Positions 8,305 to 17,807 of a stretch of 64,000 nt of DNA are shown piece by piece. How positions within the stretch are numbered: position 1 is the stretch's first letter; each line of letters opens with the position of its first letter. The stretch spans positions 496,001 through 560,000 of the forward strand of contig CAJXYU010000001.1 of NCBI GenBank assembly GCA_913063155.1. The letters are read 5' to 3'. Under the pieces are notes generated by a model. It searched no databases and was not told the origin of the DNA. It saw only the letters and a list, made by a program, of their open reading frames with translations. Position numbers and translations under genes: made by a program. The stretch is from an uncultured Desulfovibrio sp. (GTDB lineage Bacteria; Desulfobacterota; Desulfovibrionia; Desulfovibrionales; Desulfovibrionaceae).

Positions 8305-8979
8305 TCAATGAACAATGGTGCCGATGCGGCTCCAACGAATATCCGTGAACGACGCCCAGGACCAGTGAATGAAAAGCGCTTTGCCGATGATCGCCGAACG
8401 GTCCACAAAACCCCAAAAACGTGAGTCGTGTGAGCCGTCGCGGTTGTCACCCATGACGAAATACTTGCCCTCGGGAACCGTGAGCTTGGGCAGGTTGTCG
8501 CGTTTGGCTCGGTTGTTGGTCCCGTTGAAATAGGCGTCAAACATGTCCGGGGTCAGGCTGGCCGGAATCTGGGGCACGGGCGCATAAATGTTGGGGTCCT
8601 TGTATACGGTGTAGGGCTCTTTTTGGAGTTCGCCGTTGACGTAAAGCCTTTTCTCATGGATTTCGACGGTGTCCCCCGGCCCGGCGATGACCCGTTTGAT
8701 GAAGTCCACATCCGGGTTTTCCGGGTACTTGAAGACGATGACATCACCGCGCTTCGGATCGGACACCGGGATGAGAATCTTGTCCGTGAACGGCAACTTC
8801 ACGCCGTAAAGGAACTTGCTCACCATCAGATGATCGCCTATCTGCAGGGTTTCCAGCATGGAGCCCGAAGGAATCTTGAACGCCTGGACCACGAAGGTGC
8901 GGATGAAAAGGGCCAGAATAAGGGCCACGATGAGAATTTCGAAGGTATCGCGAACGGATTTGACCAGGTCTTTACTCAT
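8305..8979 (-). CDS. lepB: Signal peptidase I, first tandem copy
   Basis: The 224-residue protein has the same architecture as the neighbouring copy: anchor, catalytic serine in IPSGSMLETLQIGD, lysine in DFIKRVIAGPGD, and MGDNRDGSHDSRFWGF near the end. AGGA lies upstream of the ATG. It follows lepA on the same strand, the lepA-lepB order known from many proteobacteria. The region around residues 115-150, part of the domain II insertion near the substrate groove in this family, differs most between the copies. They may therefore prefer different substrates, or be recent duplicates kept alike at their ends by gene conversion. Confidence 0.95.
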   Translation of the reverse strand: MSKDLVKSVRDTFEILIVALILALFIRTFVVQAFKIPSGSMLETLQIGDHLMVSKFLYGVKLPFTDKILIPVSDPKRGDVIVFKYPENPDVDFIKRVIAGPGDTVEIHEKRLYVNGELQKEPYTVYKDPNIYAPVPQIPASLTPDMFDAYFNGTNNRAKRDNLPKLTVPEGKYFVMGDNRDGSHDSRFWGFVDRSAIIGKALFIHWSWASFTDIRWSRIGTIVH

Positions 8980-9132
8980 TATTACTCGTTCCTAGGTTGA
9001 AGAAGAACCTTTGTTCTTCGGTGCTCTTAACGTAGCCACTGTACATCAAATAATTGAACGACCGACGCCAGTGAAAGAAGATTCGACGCTCTCGCAGCAG
9101 TGGGGGCGGACAAACCCAAGCCCTCAAGCCAT

Positions 9133-10935
9133 TTAGTCGTCGCCCGCCTTCAGGACGGATAAAAAAGCTTCCTGGGGTATTTCCACGTTACCCATGCGGC
9201 GCATGCGCTTTTTCCCTTCCTTCTGCTTTTCCAGAAGCTTGCGTTTACGAGATATGTCCCCGCCATAACACTTGGCGGTTACATCCTTCCGGAACGGTGC
9301 GTTGCGTTCCTTGGCGATGATCTTGCTGCCGATGGCGGCCTGGATGACCACCTCGAACAGCTGGCGCGGAATGGAACGCTTGAGACGCAGGGCTATGGCG
9401 CGTCCCTGACGGGCCGAGTTCTCGCGGTGCACGATGCAGGAGAAGGCGTCCACAGGATCACCGTTGATGAGGATGTCCAGCTTGACCATGTCGGCCTCAC
9501 GGTAGTCGATGATCTCGTAGTCCAGGGAAGCGTAGCCCTTGGTGCTGGACTTAAGCTTGTCGAAGAAATCGTACATGACCTCGGAGAACGGAATCTCGTA
9601 GGTGATCATCACACGGGTTGGCGTAATATAGCCCATGTTCTTCTGGATGCCGCGCTTTTCCTCACACAGGGCCAGCACCGGCCCCACAAATTCGTTGGGC
9701 ACGTGAATGTCCATGCGGACAAACGGCTCGTAGATGGTCTGGATCTTGGTGGGGTCGGGCAGCTTGCTGGGGCTGTCGATTTCCAGGTGTTTCCCGTCGA
9801 CGGTATCCACCTTGTAGACCACGGACGGGGCCGTGGTAATGAGCTTGGCGCCGAATTCGCGCTCCAGGCGCTCCTGAATGATCTCGATGTGCAGCAATCC
9901 CAAAAACCCGCAGCGAAACCCAAAACCGAGCGCCTGGGAAACTTCAGGTTCAAAGGTGAAGGCCGCATCGTTGAGCTGGAGCTTTTCCAAAGCAGCCTTG
10001 AGAGTTTCATACTCGGCGGGCTCAATGGGGTACAGACCGGCAAAGACCATTGGCTTGACCGGCTTGAATCCCGGGAAGGCATCCCGAGTGGGACGTTCGG
10101 CGAGGGTGATGGTGTCACCCACGGGCGCATCGCCCAGTTCCTTCATGCTCGCGCACAGGAACCCGACCTCGCCCGGCCCCATTTCCTTGATGTCCACCGG
10201 TTCGGGCATGAATGCACCGAGACGGGTGACGTCGAAGTCCTTGCCCGTGGAGAAGATACGGATATCGTCTCCCTTGCGAAGCTTGCCGTCCAAGATGCGG
10301 AAAAGGACCACCACCCCCTGGTAGGAGTCATACCAGGAGTCGAAGATGAGCGCCTTGAGGGGCGCATCCGGATCTCCTTCTGGGGCGGGCAGCTGTTCCA
10401 CCACGGCGTCGAGCACCTTTTCCACGTTGAGACCGGTCTTGGCTGAAACATGCAGGGTATCCGAACAATCCAGACCGATAACTTCCTCAATCTCCCGGGA
10501 AATGACCTCGGGATCGGCGCTGGGCAGGTCGATCTTGTTCAGCACCGGGATGACTTCCAGGTCGTTGTCCAGGGCCAGGTAAACGTTGGCCAGGGTCTGG
10601 GCCTCCACCCCCTGGGTGGCGTCCACCACCAGCAACGCGCCTTCGCAGGCGGCCAGGGAGCGGGACACCTCATAACTGAAGTCCACGTGCCCCGGGGTAT
10701 CGATAAGATTGAGCACGTACTCGGCGCCGTCGGCAGCCTTGTAGGGAATGCGTACGGTTTGGGCCTTGATGGTGATGCCCCGCTCGCGCTCAAGCTCCAT
10801 CTTGTCCAGGTACTGGTCCTTTTTCTCACGGTCGGAAACCATGCCCGTGATCTCGAGGATACGGTCGGCCAAGGTGGATTTCCCATGGTCGATATGGGCG
10901 ATTATGCTGAAATTTCGTATATTTTTTGTATTCAT
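9133..10935 (-). CDS. lepA: Elongation factor 4 (back-translocating GTPase)
   Basis: The 600-residue protein is full length for LepA/EF-4. It has G1 ([15 protein letters not shown]), switch II ([13 protein letters not shown]), G4 (NKIDLPSAD), the beta-barrel domain, and the LepA-specific C-terminus with [25 protein letters not shown]. It acts on ribosomes and is thought to help initiation and stalled elongation. No good Shine-Dalgarno is visible before ATG 10935. It precedes the two lepB copies in the same direction with a 153-base gap that contains a small GAAGAAC/GTTCTTC hairpin. Confidence 0.97.
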   Translation of the reverse strand: MNTKNIRNFSIIAHIDHGKSTLADRILEITGMVSDREKKDQYLDKMELERERGITIKAQTVRIPYKAADGAEYVLNLIDTPGHVDFSYEVSRSLAACEGALLVVDATQGVEAQTLANVYLALDNDLEVIPVLNKIDLPSADPEVISREIEEVIGLDCSDTLHVSAKTGLNVEKVLDAVVEQLPAPEGDPDAPLKALIFDSWYDSYQGVVVLFRILDGKLRKGDDIRIFSTGKDFDVTRLGAFMPEPVDIKEMGPGEVGFLCASMKELGDAPVGDTITLAERPTRDAFPGFKPVKPMVFAGLYPIEPAEYETLKAALEKLQLNDAAFTFEPEVSQALGFGFRCGFLGLLHIEIIQERLEREFGAKLITTAPSVVYKVDTVDGKHLEIDSPSKLPDPTKIQTIYEPFVRMDIHVPNEFVGPVLALCEEKRGIQKNMGYITPTRVMITYEIPFSEVMYDFFDKLKSSTKGYASLDYEIIDYREADMVKLDILINGDPVDAFSCIVHRENSARQGRAIALRLKRSIPRQLFEVVIQAAIGSKIIAKERNAPFRKDVTAKCYGGDISRKRKLLEKQKEGKKRMRRMGNVEIPQEAFLSVLKAGDD

Positions 10936-11082
10936 GTTGTTGTCTGGCTAAAGGCGATTCATTGTTTCATGGCCGGCATTAACCACAAACGCAAAAAAGC
11001 CATCGCGACGGTAATCCGCCGGTTGGTCAGGAATGGCTATGTACGGTATTTGCCCGTTGGAGTCCACTATAATGGGTACGGG

Positions 11083-11583
11083 TCACATGCTGTTGATCAG
11101 GATATTTCCGCCCTTGGTCTTCAGCCTGCCTCCGTGCATGGCGGCATAAGCCTTGAGATCCTTATTCATCTTCCGGGAAATATCCTGCACCAGCTTGCCC
11201 CAGGAAGTCCGGCGCACCGGCGATTCGAGCCGCGCGCCGCCCACAAGGATCATGTGAACCTCAAACAGCACCTGGGTGCCGGGCTTGAGTTCGGCATAGC
11301 TGTCGTCCTTGGAAACCATGATTTCCACCCGCTCCAGCACCTTTTCATATCTGTTTACGAAGGCGGAAAGCCGGTTGAGCTGATCTCGACTGAATTCCGT
11401 GCTTTTGACCTGCCCGACGAAATGCAGCTTGCTGGACATCTTCGGCCCGAACAGGCCCCCCTGATTCTTCTCGTCAAAAAGATCCAGAGAAAAAAAGAAA
11501 ACCACCGCGCCCAAGGCGATGATAATCAGGGCGACATTGCGGATCAGGGGCCCGACCCTGCTCTTGCCCGTTTCAATGTTCAT
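11083..11583 (-). CDS. Single-pass membrane protein of unknown function
   Basis: I do not recognise the family. The 166-residue protein has a short cytoplasmic N-terminus and one membrane span (about residues 14-34, VGPLIRNVALIIIALGAVVFFF). The rest is a soluble domain of mixed alpha/beta character that should face the periplasm. The C-terminal part, WGKLVQDISRKMNKDLKAYAAMHGG, is predicted helical. GAGAGGG precedes the ATG. It lies downstream of the MacAB-like efflux genes on the same strand with a 77-base gap, so it may be co-transcribed, but nothing ties it to transport. Confidence 0.75.
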   Translation of the reverse strand: MNIETGKSRVGPLIRNVALIIIALGAVVFFFSLDLFDEKNQGGLFGPKMSSKLHFVGQVKSTEFSRDQLNRLSAFVNRYEKVLERVEIMVSKDDSYAELKPGTQVLFEVHMILVGGARLESPVRRTSWGKLVQDISRKMNKDLKAYAAMHGGRLKTKGGNILINSM

Positions 11584-11660
11584 GCTTGTTCCCTCTCGTA
11601 GGCTTCTTTATTTATATACCACAAGGGACTGATATCGCCAAATGGCGACACACCCTCTGA

Positions 11661-12905
11661 TCAGCCTTCACCCTTGAGCGCTCTGATGGGATCCAGCCCG
11701 GCCGCATGGCGAGCCGGCTTGAGCCCGAACACCAAACCCACCGCCAAAGAACTGAACATAGCCATGCCAAAGACTTTCCAGGAAAACTGGATGGTCAGAA
11801 TATCCAGCCGCGACAGAAACTTCCCCAGCCCGTACCCCAGCGCCAACCCCAAAAAGCCGCCCAGCAGAGTCAACAAAGACGCCTCCATGAGGAACTGGAA
11901 CATAATGGCCGAGCGGTGCGCGCCCAGAGCGCGCTTCAGGCCGATCTCCTCGCAGCGTTCGCTGACGCTGATGGTGAACAGGTTGGCCAGCACGAACCCA
12001 CCCACGAGCATGGCGATGGTGGCGGTGACGCCCAAAAAAATGGTCAACCCGCCCTTGAACACGGACAGGAACTTGAGCACTTCGTCGGCCGTGAGAATGG
12101 TGAAGTCATCATCCTCCTCGGGTTTGAGCTTGTGCAGATGGCGCAGAAGCAAACGCAAATTCTCGATGTGGGCGTCCATGTATTCAGGCTCGTAGAATTT
12201 GACGCGCAACGCCCTGAAGTACTTGCGGTCCATGTTGAACCGCCTGGTGAGAGTGGACAGGGGGATGATGATGCGGTTGTTCGGGTCACCACCGCCGGCC
12301 CCTCCCCTGTGGGCCAGCCTGCCCACAACCTGGAAAGGAATATCCTTGATGAAGATGATCTTGCCCACCGGCGACTCCTCACCGAACAGTTCCCGAGCGG
12401 GCTTGTCGCCGACAAGTGCAACCCGCGCTCCCGCCTGCTCGTCCTCGGGGCGGATGTCCCGCCCCTCGACCAAAGGCCAGTTCCAAACCTGCCCATAATT
12501 CTCGGTGGCCCCGACGATGAACACGTCCTGATAGTTCTTGTTGCGATACTTCACGGTCCGGCCGACTTGGGCCCGCATGGGCACCACCAGATAGGCCCCG
12601 GGCAGGGACTGGCGGATACGCGTGGCGTCTTCGTGACTCAACGTCAGGGTACGCATGCCCGCCGCACGCTTCTTGAAGTTGCCACCCAGCACGAAGGCGG
12701 CATCCGGCCCGAACATCTCCACGATCTCCATGGCTTTGCGGTTGGCTCCGTCCACGGACATGATGATGAGCGTCAGGGAGGCGATGCCCAGAGCCACGCC
12801 CAGAACCACGAAAAACGACCTGAGCTTGTAGGCCCAAACCGCTTCGAAGGCCATGGAGTGGATGCTTGAAAACACGGTGAACATACTCTGATCCGGCGCC
12901 GACAC
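11661..12905 (-). CDS. MacB-type ABC transporter permease
   Basis: The 414-residue permease has the MacB/FtsX layout: one N-terminal membrane helix (about 28-50), a large periplasmic domain, and three C-terminal helices. The conserved cytoplasmic loop is SVSERCEEIGLKRALGAHRSAI. It ends with the typical GLKPARHAAGLDPIRALKGEG. This class does not carry substrates through the membrane but drives periplasmic mechanotransmission, often exporting via TolC with a MacA adaptor. The start is GTG 12905 preceded by AAAAGG; ATG 12884 is a possible alternative. The cognate ATPase and adaptor are the next two genes upstream, giving a complete tripartite inner-membrane unit. Confidence 0.9.
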   Translation of the reverse strand: MSAPDQSMFTVFSSIHSMAFEAVWAYKLRSFFVVLGVALGIASLTLIIMSVDGANRKAMEIVEMFGPDAAFVLGGNFKKRAAGMRTLTLSHEDATRIRQSLPGAYLVVPMRAQVGRTVKYRNKNYQDVFIVGATENYGQVWNWPLVEGRDIRPEDEQAGARVALVGDKPARELFGEESPVGKIIFIKDIPFQVVGRLAHRGGAGGGDPNNRIIIPLSTLTRRFNMDRKYFRALRVKFYEPEYMDAHIENLRLLLRHLHKLKPEEDDDFTILTADEVLKFLSVFKGGLTIFLGVTATIAMLVGGFVLANLFTISVSERCEEIGLKRALGAHRSAIMFQFLMEASLLTLLGGFLGLALGYGLGKFLSRLDILTIQFSWKVFGMAMFSSLAVGLVFGLKPARHAAGLDPIRALKGEG

Positions 12906-12973
12906 CTTTTCTAGACTTTATCTAAACATCGTACGCTCAAAAGAACGAACGCCTCCGATTTCCAGCGTCACTC

Positions 12974-13672
12974 TTAAACGATCTTTCCGTCGGCAAGATG
13001 AACGGTCCGCTGGGCCACCCGGGCAACTTCCTCATCGTGGGTTACGAGCACTATGGTCTTGCCGGATTCATTCACATCTTGGAACAGAGCCATGATCTCC
13101 CGGCTGGTGCGTGAGTCGAGCTGGCCGGTCGGCTCGTCCGCCAGGATGATGTCCGGCTCGTTGAGCAAAGCCCGGGCCATGGCCACTCGCTGCTGCTGCC
13201 CCCCCGAAAGGCCTGCCGGACGAAAATCCATGCGGTCGCCCAAGCCCACACGTTCCAGCAGCTCCGCCGCACGCCTTCGCAACTCGCTCCTGGGAGTATG
13301 CGAATAGAGGCCGGGCAGGACCACGTTCTCCAGAGCCGTGGCATAAGGGATAAGATAGAAACTTTGGAAAATGAACCCAAGGGCCTGGTTGCGCAGATCG
13401 GACTGGGCGTCGTCATCCAGCCCCTGGGCGTCATGACCCAAGAGCCTGTAACTGCCGCTGGTGGCCCGATCCAACAGCCCTATGATCTGCAGCAGCGTGG
13501 ACTTCCCGGAACCGGACGTCCCCTGCAGCGCCATGAACTCGCCCCGGGCGATCTCCAGGGAAATGCCCTTGAGCACATGGACGCCCCGACGTCCTTCACT
13601 GCTGTCGCCGTTCTTCCGCGGCTCCTGCCAGAACGTCTTGGTGATGTTTTCCAAGCTGATGGCCGACGTCAT
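12974..13672 (-). CDS. MacB/LolD-type ABC transporter ATP-binding protein
   Basis: The 232-residue ATPase has Walker A (LQGTSGSGKSTLL), Q-loop (GFIFQSFYLIPYATALENV), signature (LSGGQQQRVAMARAL), Walker B (DIILADEPTGQLDS) and H-loop (IVLVTHDEEVA). The insertion RKNGDSSEGRRGVHV near residue 20 lengthens the first strand region slightly. ATG 13672 is used: it overlaps the adaptor stop region and has AAGGG upstream. A longer frame to 13834 lies within the adaptor gene. It powers the permease just downstream. Confidence 0.95.
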   Translation of the reverse strand: MTSAISLENITKTFWQEPRKNGDSSEGRRGVHVLKGISLEIARGEFMALQGTSGSGKSTLLQIIGLLDRATSGSYRLLGHDAQGLDDDAQSDLRNQALGFIFQSFYLIPYATALENVVLPGLYSHTPRSELRRRAAELLERVGLGDRMDFRPAGLSGGQQQRVAMARALLNEPDIILADEPTGQLDSRTSREIMALFQDVNESGKTIVLVTHDEEVARVAQRTVHLADGKIV

Positions 13673-13673
13673 G

Positions 13674-14762
13674 CTAGATGCCCTTCTCACCGAGCTTGCT
13701 TCCGGGAATGACCAGTTGCGTGGCAACATGCTCCCCTTCCTTGAGCCCGGAAAGCACTTCACTGCGTTCCAACCCCTGCAGCCCCAGTTCGGGGTCGACC
13801 TCACGAGGGTCCCCGGCGTCCATCCCGCCCACATAGACCACCTGACGGCCAGCCACCCACTTGAGAGCAGCGTTGGGGATGGAAAGCACGTTGGTGCGGG
13901 TTTCCACTATGATCTTGCACTGGGTGGTCATTTCAGGACGCAGGAAACGGGCCTGCTCGCCGGAGACCGTGACCAAAGCACTGTAATAGACAATGTTGTC
14001 CCGGACTTCCGGCTCGGGATAAATACGCTCCACCACCCCTTTGAAGACCTTGTCCGCAAAGGAATCGACCGTAAATTCCACGGGCATTCCTTCGGTGACC
14101 CGGCCGATGTCGGTCTCATCCACGTATATCCACATTTCCAACATGTCTGGGGCAAGAATGGTCACCAGGTTGGAAACGTTGAGGCCGGAAACTATAGTCT
14201 CTCCTTCCTGTGCCGCCACCTGGCTGACCACGCCGTCGATGGGGCTGAAAATTCTGTAATAAGTCAACTGGATCTTCAGGGTCTTCAAGGTGGCGCGGGC
14301 AGCCTCCAGCTCAAAACGAGCAACCTTGGCGTCCTGCTCCGCCTGGTCCAGGGTGTCCTGGGGCTCCAATTTCTTCTCCACCAATCTTCGCTGGCGCGGC
14401 AAATTCTTGGATGCATAAACGTACTTGGCCAAAGCAAGATTGATGCGCGCCTCCGCCTCGGCGATTCCGGCCCGTATTTCGCGATCGTCCACCACGGCTA
14501 CAAGATCGCCCTTCTTCACGTGGTCGCCCACTTTGACCCGCACCTCCTCCAGGGCGCCGGTGGCCCGTGCACCTATTTTGATCATGGCGCCGACTTGGGC
14601 CTTGATGATCCCGGTGGCTTCCAGCACCTTGCGCACCGTGTCCCTCTTTACGACATCGGTCTTAATGATCTTGACCCTCTCCTTGCCGCCCGACAGAAGG
14701 AAATAACCTCCACCGCCGAACGCAATGACGACAGTCAGAAAAATGAGGAGGTATTTTTTCAT
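13674..14762 (-). CDS. MacA/HlyD-family periplasmic adaptor of the efflux system
   Basis: The 362-residue membrane fusion protein begins with an uncleaved-looking hydrophobic anchor (residues 4-24). A lipoyl half-domain (IKIGARATGALEEVRVKVGDHVKKGDLVAVVD) comes next, then a coiled-coil hairpin (about 95-165). The second lipoyl half is YYRIFSPIDGVVSQVAAQEGETIV, followed by beta-barrel and membrane-proximal domains. It bridges the MacB-type permease to an outer-membrane channel that is not encoded here. Its ATG overlaps the stop of the Cys-cluster gene by 4 bases, so both may be translated together. Confidence 0.92.
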   Translation of the reverse strand: MKKYLLIFLTVVIAFGGGGYFLLSGGKERVKIIKTDVVKRDTVRKVLEATGIIKAQVGAMIKIGARATGALEEVRVKVGDHVKKGDLVAVVDDREIRAGIAEAEARINLALAKYVYASKNLPRQRRLVEKKLEPQDTLDQAEQDAKVARFELEAARATLKTLKIQLTYYRIFSPIDGVVSQVAAQEGETIVSGLNVSNLVTILAPDMLEMWIYVDETDIGRVTEGMPVEFTVDSFADKVFKGVVERIYPEPEVRDNIVYYSALVTVSGEQARFLRPEMTTQCKIIVETRTNVLSIPNAALKWVAGRQVVYVGGMDAGDPREVDPELGLQGLERSEVLSGLKEGEHVATQLVIPGSKLGEKGI

Positions 14763-15247
14763 GTGCCCGATTCATCCTTTCGTTTCTGATCAATTTTGCC
14801 CTTGAGGACCTCTGCAAAGGGCGGCGAGACCTTGCCCCGGAGCTGCCACCACGCCCGACGAAAGGTCAGCGCCTTGAAGGAGTATCCGCAGTCAAGACGC
14901 AGGTCACAGCCTCGATAATAAATGCGCGGAGTCGGATACCGCCTGCAGATGGCCGGCCTGTTCTCGTGGTCTCTGCACAGCCCGTCGTCCCCTAGATGGA
15001 TGCAACAAAAACAGAGCGGTCCGGCATCGTCCTTTCCCGTGGGATAAAACCGGGCGTATTCCGGTTTTTCCTCCACCAATTTCCGGAAGGCCGCTTCGCT
15101 TCCGATCCAGGATCCGCCGTCCAGAATCATGATATCCCGGCAACATTCGCCGCACATCCGACAATGGCCTTCAACGACCACTTCGCTGCGCAGCAACTTG
15201 GCCCGCAGCCAGCGAAAGACTCCCTTCCAGGAAAAAACGACCGACAT
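14759..15247 (-). CDS. YkgJ-family cysteine-cluster protein
   Basis: The 162-residue protein has the Cys spacing of the YkgJ/UPF0153 family. It shows CRMCGECCRDI near residue 30, CFCCIHLGDDGLCRDHENRPAICRRYP around 80-105, and CDLRLDC near 115. These clusters are thought to bind zinc or iron-sulfur; the function is unknown. ATG 15247 overlaps the phosphomannomutase stop (TAATG). A 9-residue extension is possible. It sits between phosphomannomutase and the efflux adaptor in one tightly packed run. Confidence 0.85.
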   Translation of the reverse strand: MSVVFSWKGVFRWLRAKLLRSEVVVEGHCRMCGECCRDIMILDGGSWIGSEAAFRKLVEEKPEYARFYPTGKDDAGPLCFCCIHLGDDGLCRDHENRPAICRRYPTPRIYYRGCDLRLDCGYSFKALTFRRAWWQLRGKVSPPFAEVLKGKIDQKRKDESGT

Positions 15248-16617
15248 TATTTTCCGCTCAGCTCCCCGATCCACCGCATAAGAGGCCTTTCAATGACTTG
15301 CCTGATCTCCGCAAGCCTTTCCCCGGACTCGGCCTCGAAACGGAGCACGAGTACGGCCTGGGTATTGGAGGCCCGCAACAGGCCCCAGCCATCCGAAAAT
15401 ACCACCCTGACGCCGTCGATGTCGATCACTTCATGCTGTTTTGCAAAATATTCCTGTGCCCTGCGGACCACTTCGAATTTAATGTCCTCCGGGCATTCCA
15501 TACGGATTTCCGGTGTATTGAAGACCGTGGGCCAGTTGTCGAGGTATCGGGACAAGGGCAGAGGGCTGCGACTCAATATTTCCACCAAGCGCAGAGCCCC
15601 GAAGGTGGCGTCGTCAAACCCGTAGTAGTTGTGACCGAAGAACATGTGACCGCTCATCTCGCCGCCAAGGCCCGCTCCCGTCTCCTTCATGCGCGCCTTG
15701 ACCAGGGAATGCCCTGTGGCGCACATGACCGGGTTGCCGCCGTGTTCCGCAATGTCCCTGAACAACAAGTGGCTGCATTTCACGTCTCCCAGCACGGTAG
15801 CCCCCGGAGCTTCCGCGAGCAGTTCGCGGGCGTAGATGGCCAGGAGCTGGTCGCCGAAGAGCAGGCGCCCCCGCTCGTCCACGGCTCCGATGCGGTCGCC
15901 GTCACCGTCCAGACCGATGCCGACATCGGCCCCCACCTCCAGAACCTTGTCCTTGAGATCGCCGGCATATTCCTCAACCACCGGATCTGGATGGTGATTG
16001 GGGAAACTGCCGTCCGGCTCGCAGTAGAGGCAGGTCACCTCCGCCCCGGCCCGGCGCAGAATGTCGGCGGTAAGTTCCCCGCTGGTGCCGTTGCCGCCGT
16101 CCACCACCACCTTGACCTGCCGCTCCAGATGTACGCGGGAAAGCAGGTCCTCGGCATAGGACGGCCGGATGTCGTGCCAGGAAGTCAGGCCCGTGCCTCG
16201 GGCGAAGTCGCCGGAGATCATGAGGTCGTATACGGCGACGATATCCTGCCCATAGATGGTGGATTCGCCGCCCCAGATCTTGAACCCGTTCTGATCCGGC
16301 GGGTTGTGGCTGGCCGTGACCATGATGCCTGCCCGGAAGCCCAAATGTTTGGCCGCATAATAAAAAACAGGGGTGGAGACCAATCCCAGAACCACCACGT
16401 CCACACCGGTGTCATTAATCCCTTTGCACAACCGCTCCACATATTCCGGAGAGCTGGCCCTGCAGTCGCAGCCGATGAGCGCTCGGCTCCAGCCGTGCCG
16501 AACAAAAAAAGTTCCGCAGGCACGTCCCAGAGCCTCCACCCATTCGGAATCAAAGTCCCGGTCCACAACGCCGCGGATGTCATAAGCGCGGAAAATTTCT
16601 CTGCTGATCGGCCTCAT
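15247..16617 (-). CDS. Phosphomannomutase/phosphoglucomutase (AlgC/ManB type)
   Basis: The 456-residue alpha-D-phosphohexomutase interconverts mannose or glucose 6- and 1-phosphate for surface sugars. It shows the active-site phosphoserine loop MVTASHNPPDQNGFKIW, the metal loop GLDGDGDRIGAVDERGR, the sugar-binding GGEMSGHMFF, and the phosphate-binding VVFSDGWGLLRASNTQAVLVLRFEA. ATG 16617 is chosen with GGGGA six bases upstream; 16623 is too close to it. The gene is divergent from hflK across 95 bases. It could supply the glycan operon at the left end of the window. Confidence 0.93.
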   Translation of the reverse strand: MRPISREIFRAYDIRGVVDRDFDSEWVEALGRACGTFFVRHGWSRALIGCDCRASSPEYVERLCKGINDTGVDVVVLGLVSTPVFYYAAKHLGFRAGIMVTASHNPPDQNGFKIWGGESTIYGQDIVAVYDLMISGDFARGTGLTSWHDIRPSYAEDLLSRVHLERQVKVVVDGGNGTSGELTADILRRAGAEVTCLYCEPDGSFPNHHPDPVVEEYAGDLKDKVLEVGADVGIGLDGDGDRIGAVDERGRLLFGDQLLAIYARELLAEAPGATVLGDVKCSHLLFRDIAEHGGNPVMCATGHSLVKARMKETGAGLGGEMSGHMFFGHNYYGFDDATFGALRLVEILSRSPLPLSRYLDNWPTVFNTPEIRMECPEDIKFEVVRRAQEYFAKQHEVIDIDGVRVVFSDGWGLLRASNTQAVLVLRFEAESGERLAEIRQVIERPLMRWIGELSGK

Positions 16618-16712
16618 GCTCATTCCCCATGATGAAAAATATCTCTTCCAATGGTTATTATTTACGGGGTTTTCTTGACCAATCCCGCGCAAATGCCTAT
16701 TTCTGCCCTATT

Positions 16713-17789
16713 ATGAACTGGGACTGGGACAAACTCCAAAAGCAACGGCAAGGGCACTCCGGCGGCGGCACGCCCCCCGGATTCGACGATTTCAACGAGC
16801 AGTTCAAGAGGTTCAAGAACTTCAAACTGCCCGGCGGGAAGCTAGTATTCCTTGCCCTGGGCCTGCTCTGGCTGCTCTCCGGCATCTACATTGTAGAACC
16901 GGATGAAGTGGGCGTCGTCAAGCGTTTCGGCGCATTTTCACGGATTACCACCCCTGGGCCGCACTACCACATTCCATATCCGGTGGAAAGCGTGCTCACC
17001 CCCAAGGTGACCCAGATCCGACGCATCGAGATCGGCTTCAGATCCATGACTCGCAGCCGTTCCGTACCGTTCCGGCAGGGCCAGGAGCGCGGCGTGCCCG
17101 ATGAATCCCTCATGCTCACCGGCGACGAGAACATCGTCAGCCTGCAGTTCATTGTGCAGTACCAGATCAAGGACGCGCAGGAATATCTTTTCAACGTCAT
17201 GGACGTGGAAGGCACCATCAAGAACGCCGCCAGCGCGGCCATGCGCGAAGTCATCGGCAAGAGCAAGATCGACGACGCCCTGACCACCGGCAAGCAGGAA
17301 ATCCAGGCCAACACCCGTGAACTCATGCAGGGCATCCTGGACTCCTACAAAAGCGGCATCAGCATTGTCGCGGTGCAGCTCCAAAACGTGCATCCGCCGG
17401 ACCAGGTGGTGGACGCGTTCAAGGACGTAGCCTCCGCCCGCGAGGACAAAAGCCGCCTGATCAACGAAGCCGAGGCCTATGAGAACGACATTCTGCCCAA
17501 GGCGCGCGGCCAGGCAGCCCGCATAGTCAACGCGGCTGAAGCATACGAGGAAGCCAAGGTCCGCCAGGCGAAAGGCGACTCCTCGCAATTCCTCGCCGTG
17601 CTCAAGGAATATGAAAAGGCCAAGGACATCACCAAAAAGCGTCTTTACCTGGAGACAATGGAAAATATTCTTTCCAACCCCGAGGCCGAAAAGCTGATCC
17701 TTTCCGACGACGCGCTCAAGAAATCCGTGCCCTACCTGCCGCTGGACCGTATCCAACGCGGCAAGGGCGGAAACAATTCCAAGCAGTAG
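16713..17789 (+). CDS. hflK: HflK, FtsH-modulating membrane protease subunit
   Basis: The 358-residue SPFH/band-7 protein has a Gly-rich N-terminus (QGHSGGGTPPGFDDF), one membrane anchor (about residues 43-62), the band-7 domain (VEPDEVGVVKRFGAF...), and a long coiled-coil tail. With HflC it forms a periplasmic cage that restrains the FtsH protease. ATG 16713 begins MNWDWDKLQ, as in HflK homologues. No Shine-Dalgarno is visible. A TTGACC at 16675 with a weak TATTTC 17 bases later would place the transcript start almost on the ATG. hflC follows after 18 bases. Confidence 0.95.
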   Translation: MNWDWDKLQKQRQGHSGGGTPPGFDDFNEQFKRFKNFKLPGGKLVFLALGLLWLLSGIYIVEPDEVGVVKRFGAFSRITTPGPHYHIPYPVESVLTPKVTQIRRIEIGFRSMTRSRSVPFRQGQERGVPDESLMLTGDENIVSLQFIVQYQIKDAQEYLFNVMDVEGTIKNAASAAMREVIGKSKIDDALTTGKQEIQANTRELMQGILDSYKSGISIVAVQLQNVHPPDQVVDAFKDVASAREDKSRLINEAEAYENDILPKARGQAARIVNAAEAYEEAKVRQAKGDSSQFLAVLKEYEKAKDITKKRLYLETMENILSNPEAEKLILSDDALKKSVPYLPLDRIQRGKGGNNSKQ

Positions 17790-17807
17790 GGCACGGAGGC
17801 AATCACC

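Noticed and set aside
16675-16713. Leaderless promoter for hflK (TTGACC, 17 bases, TATTTC)
   Set aside because: The -10 matches only three of six positions, so it is too weak to list as a promoter.
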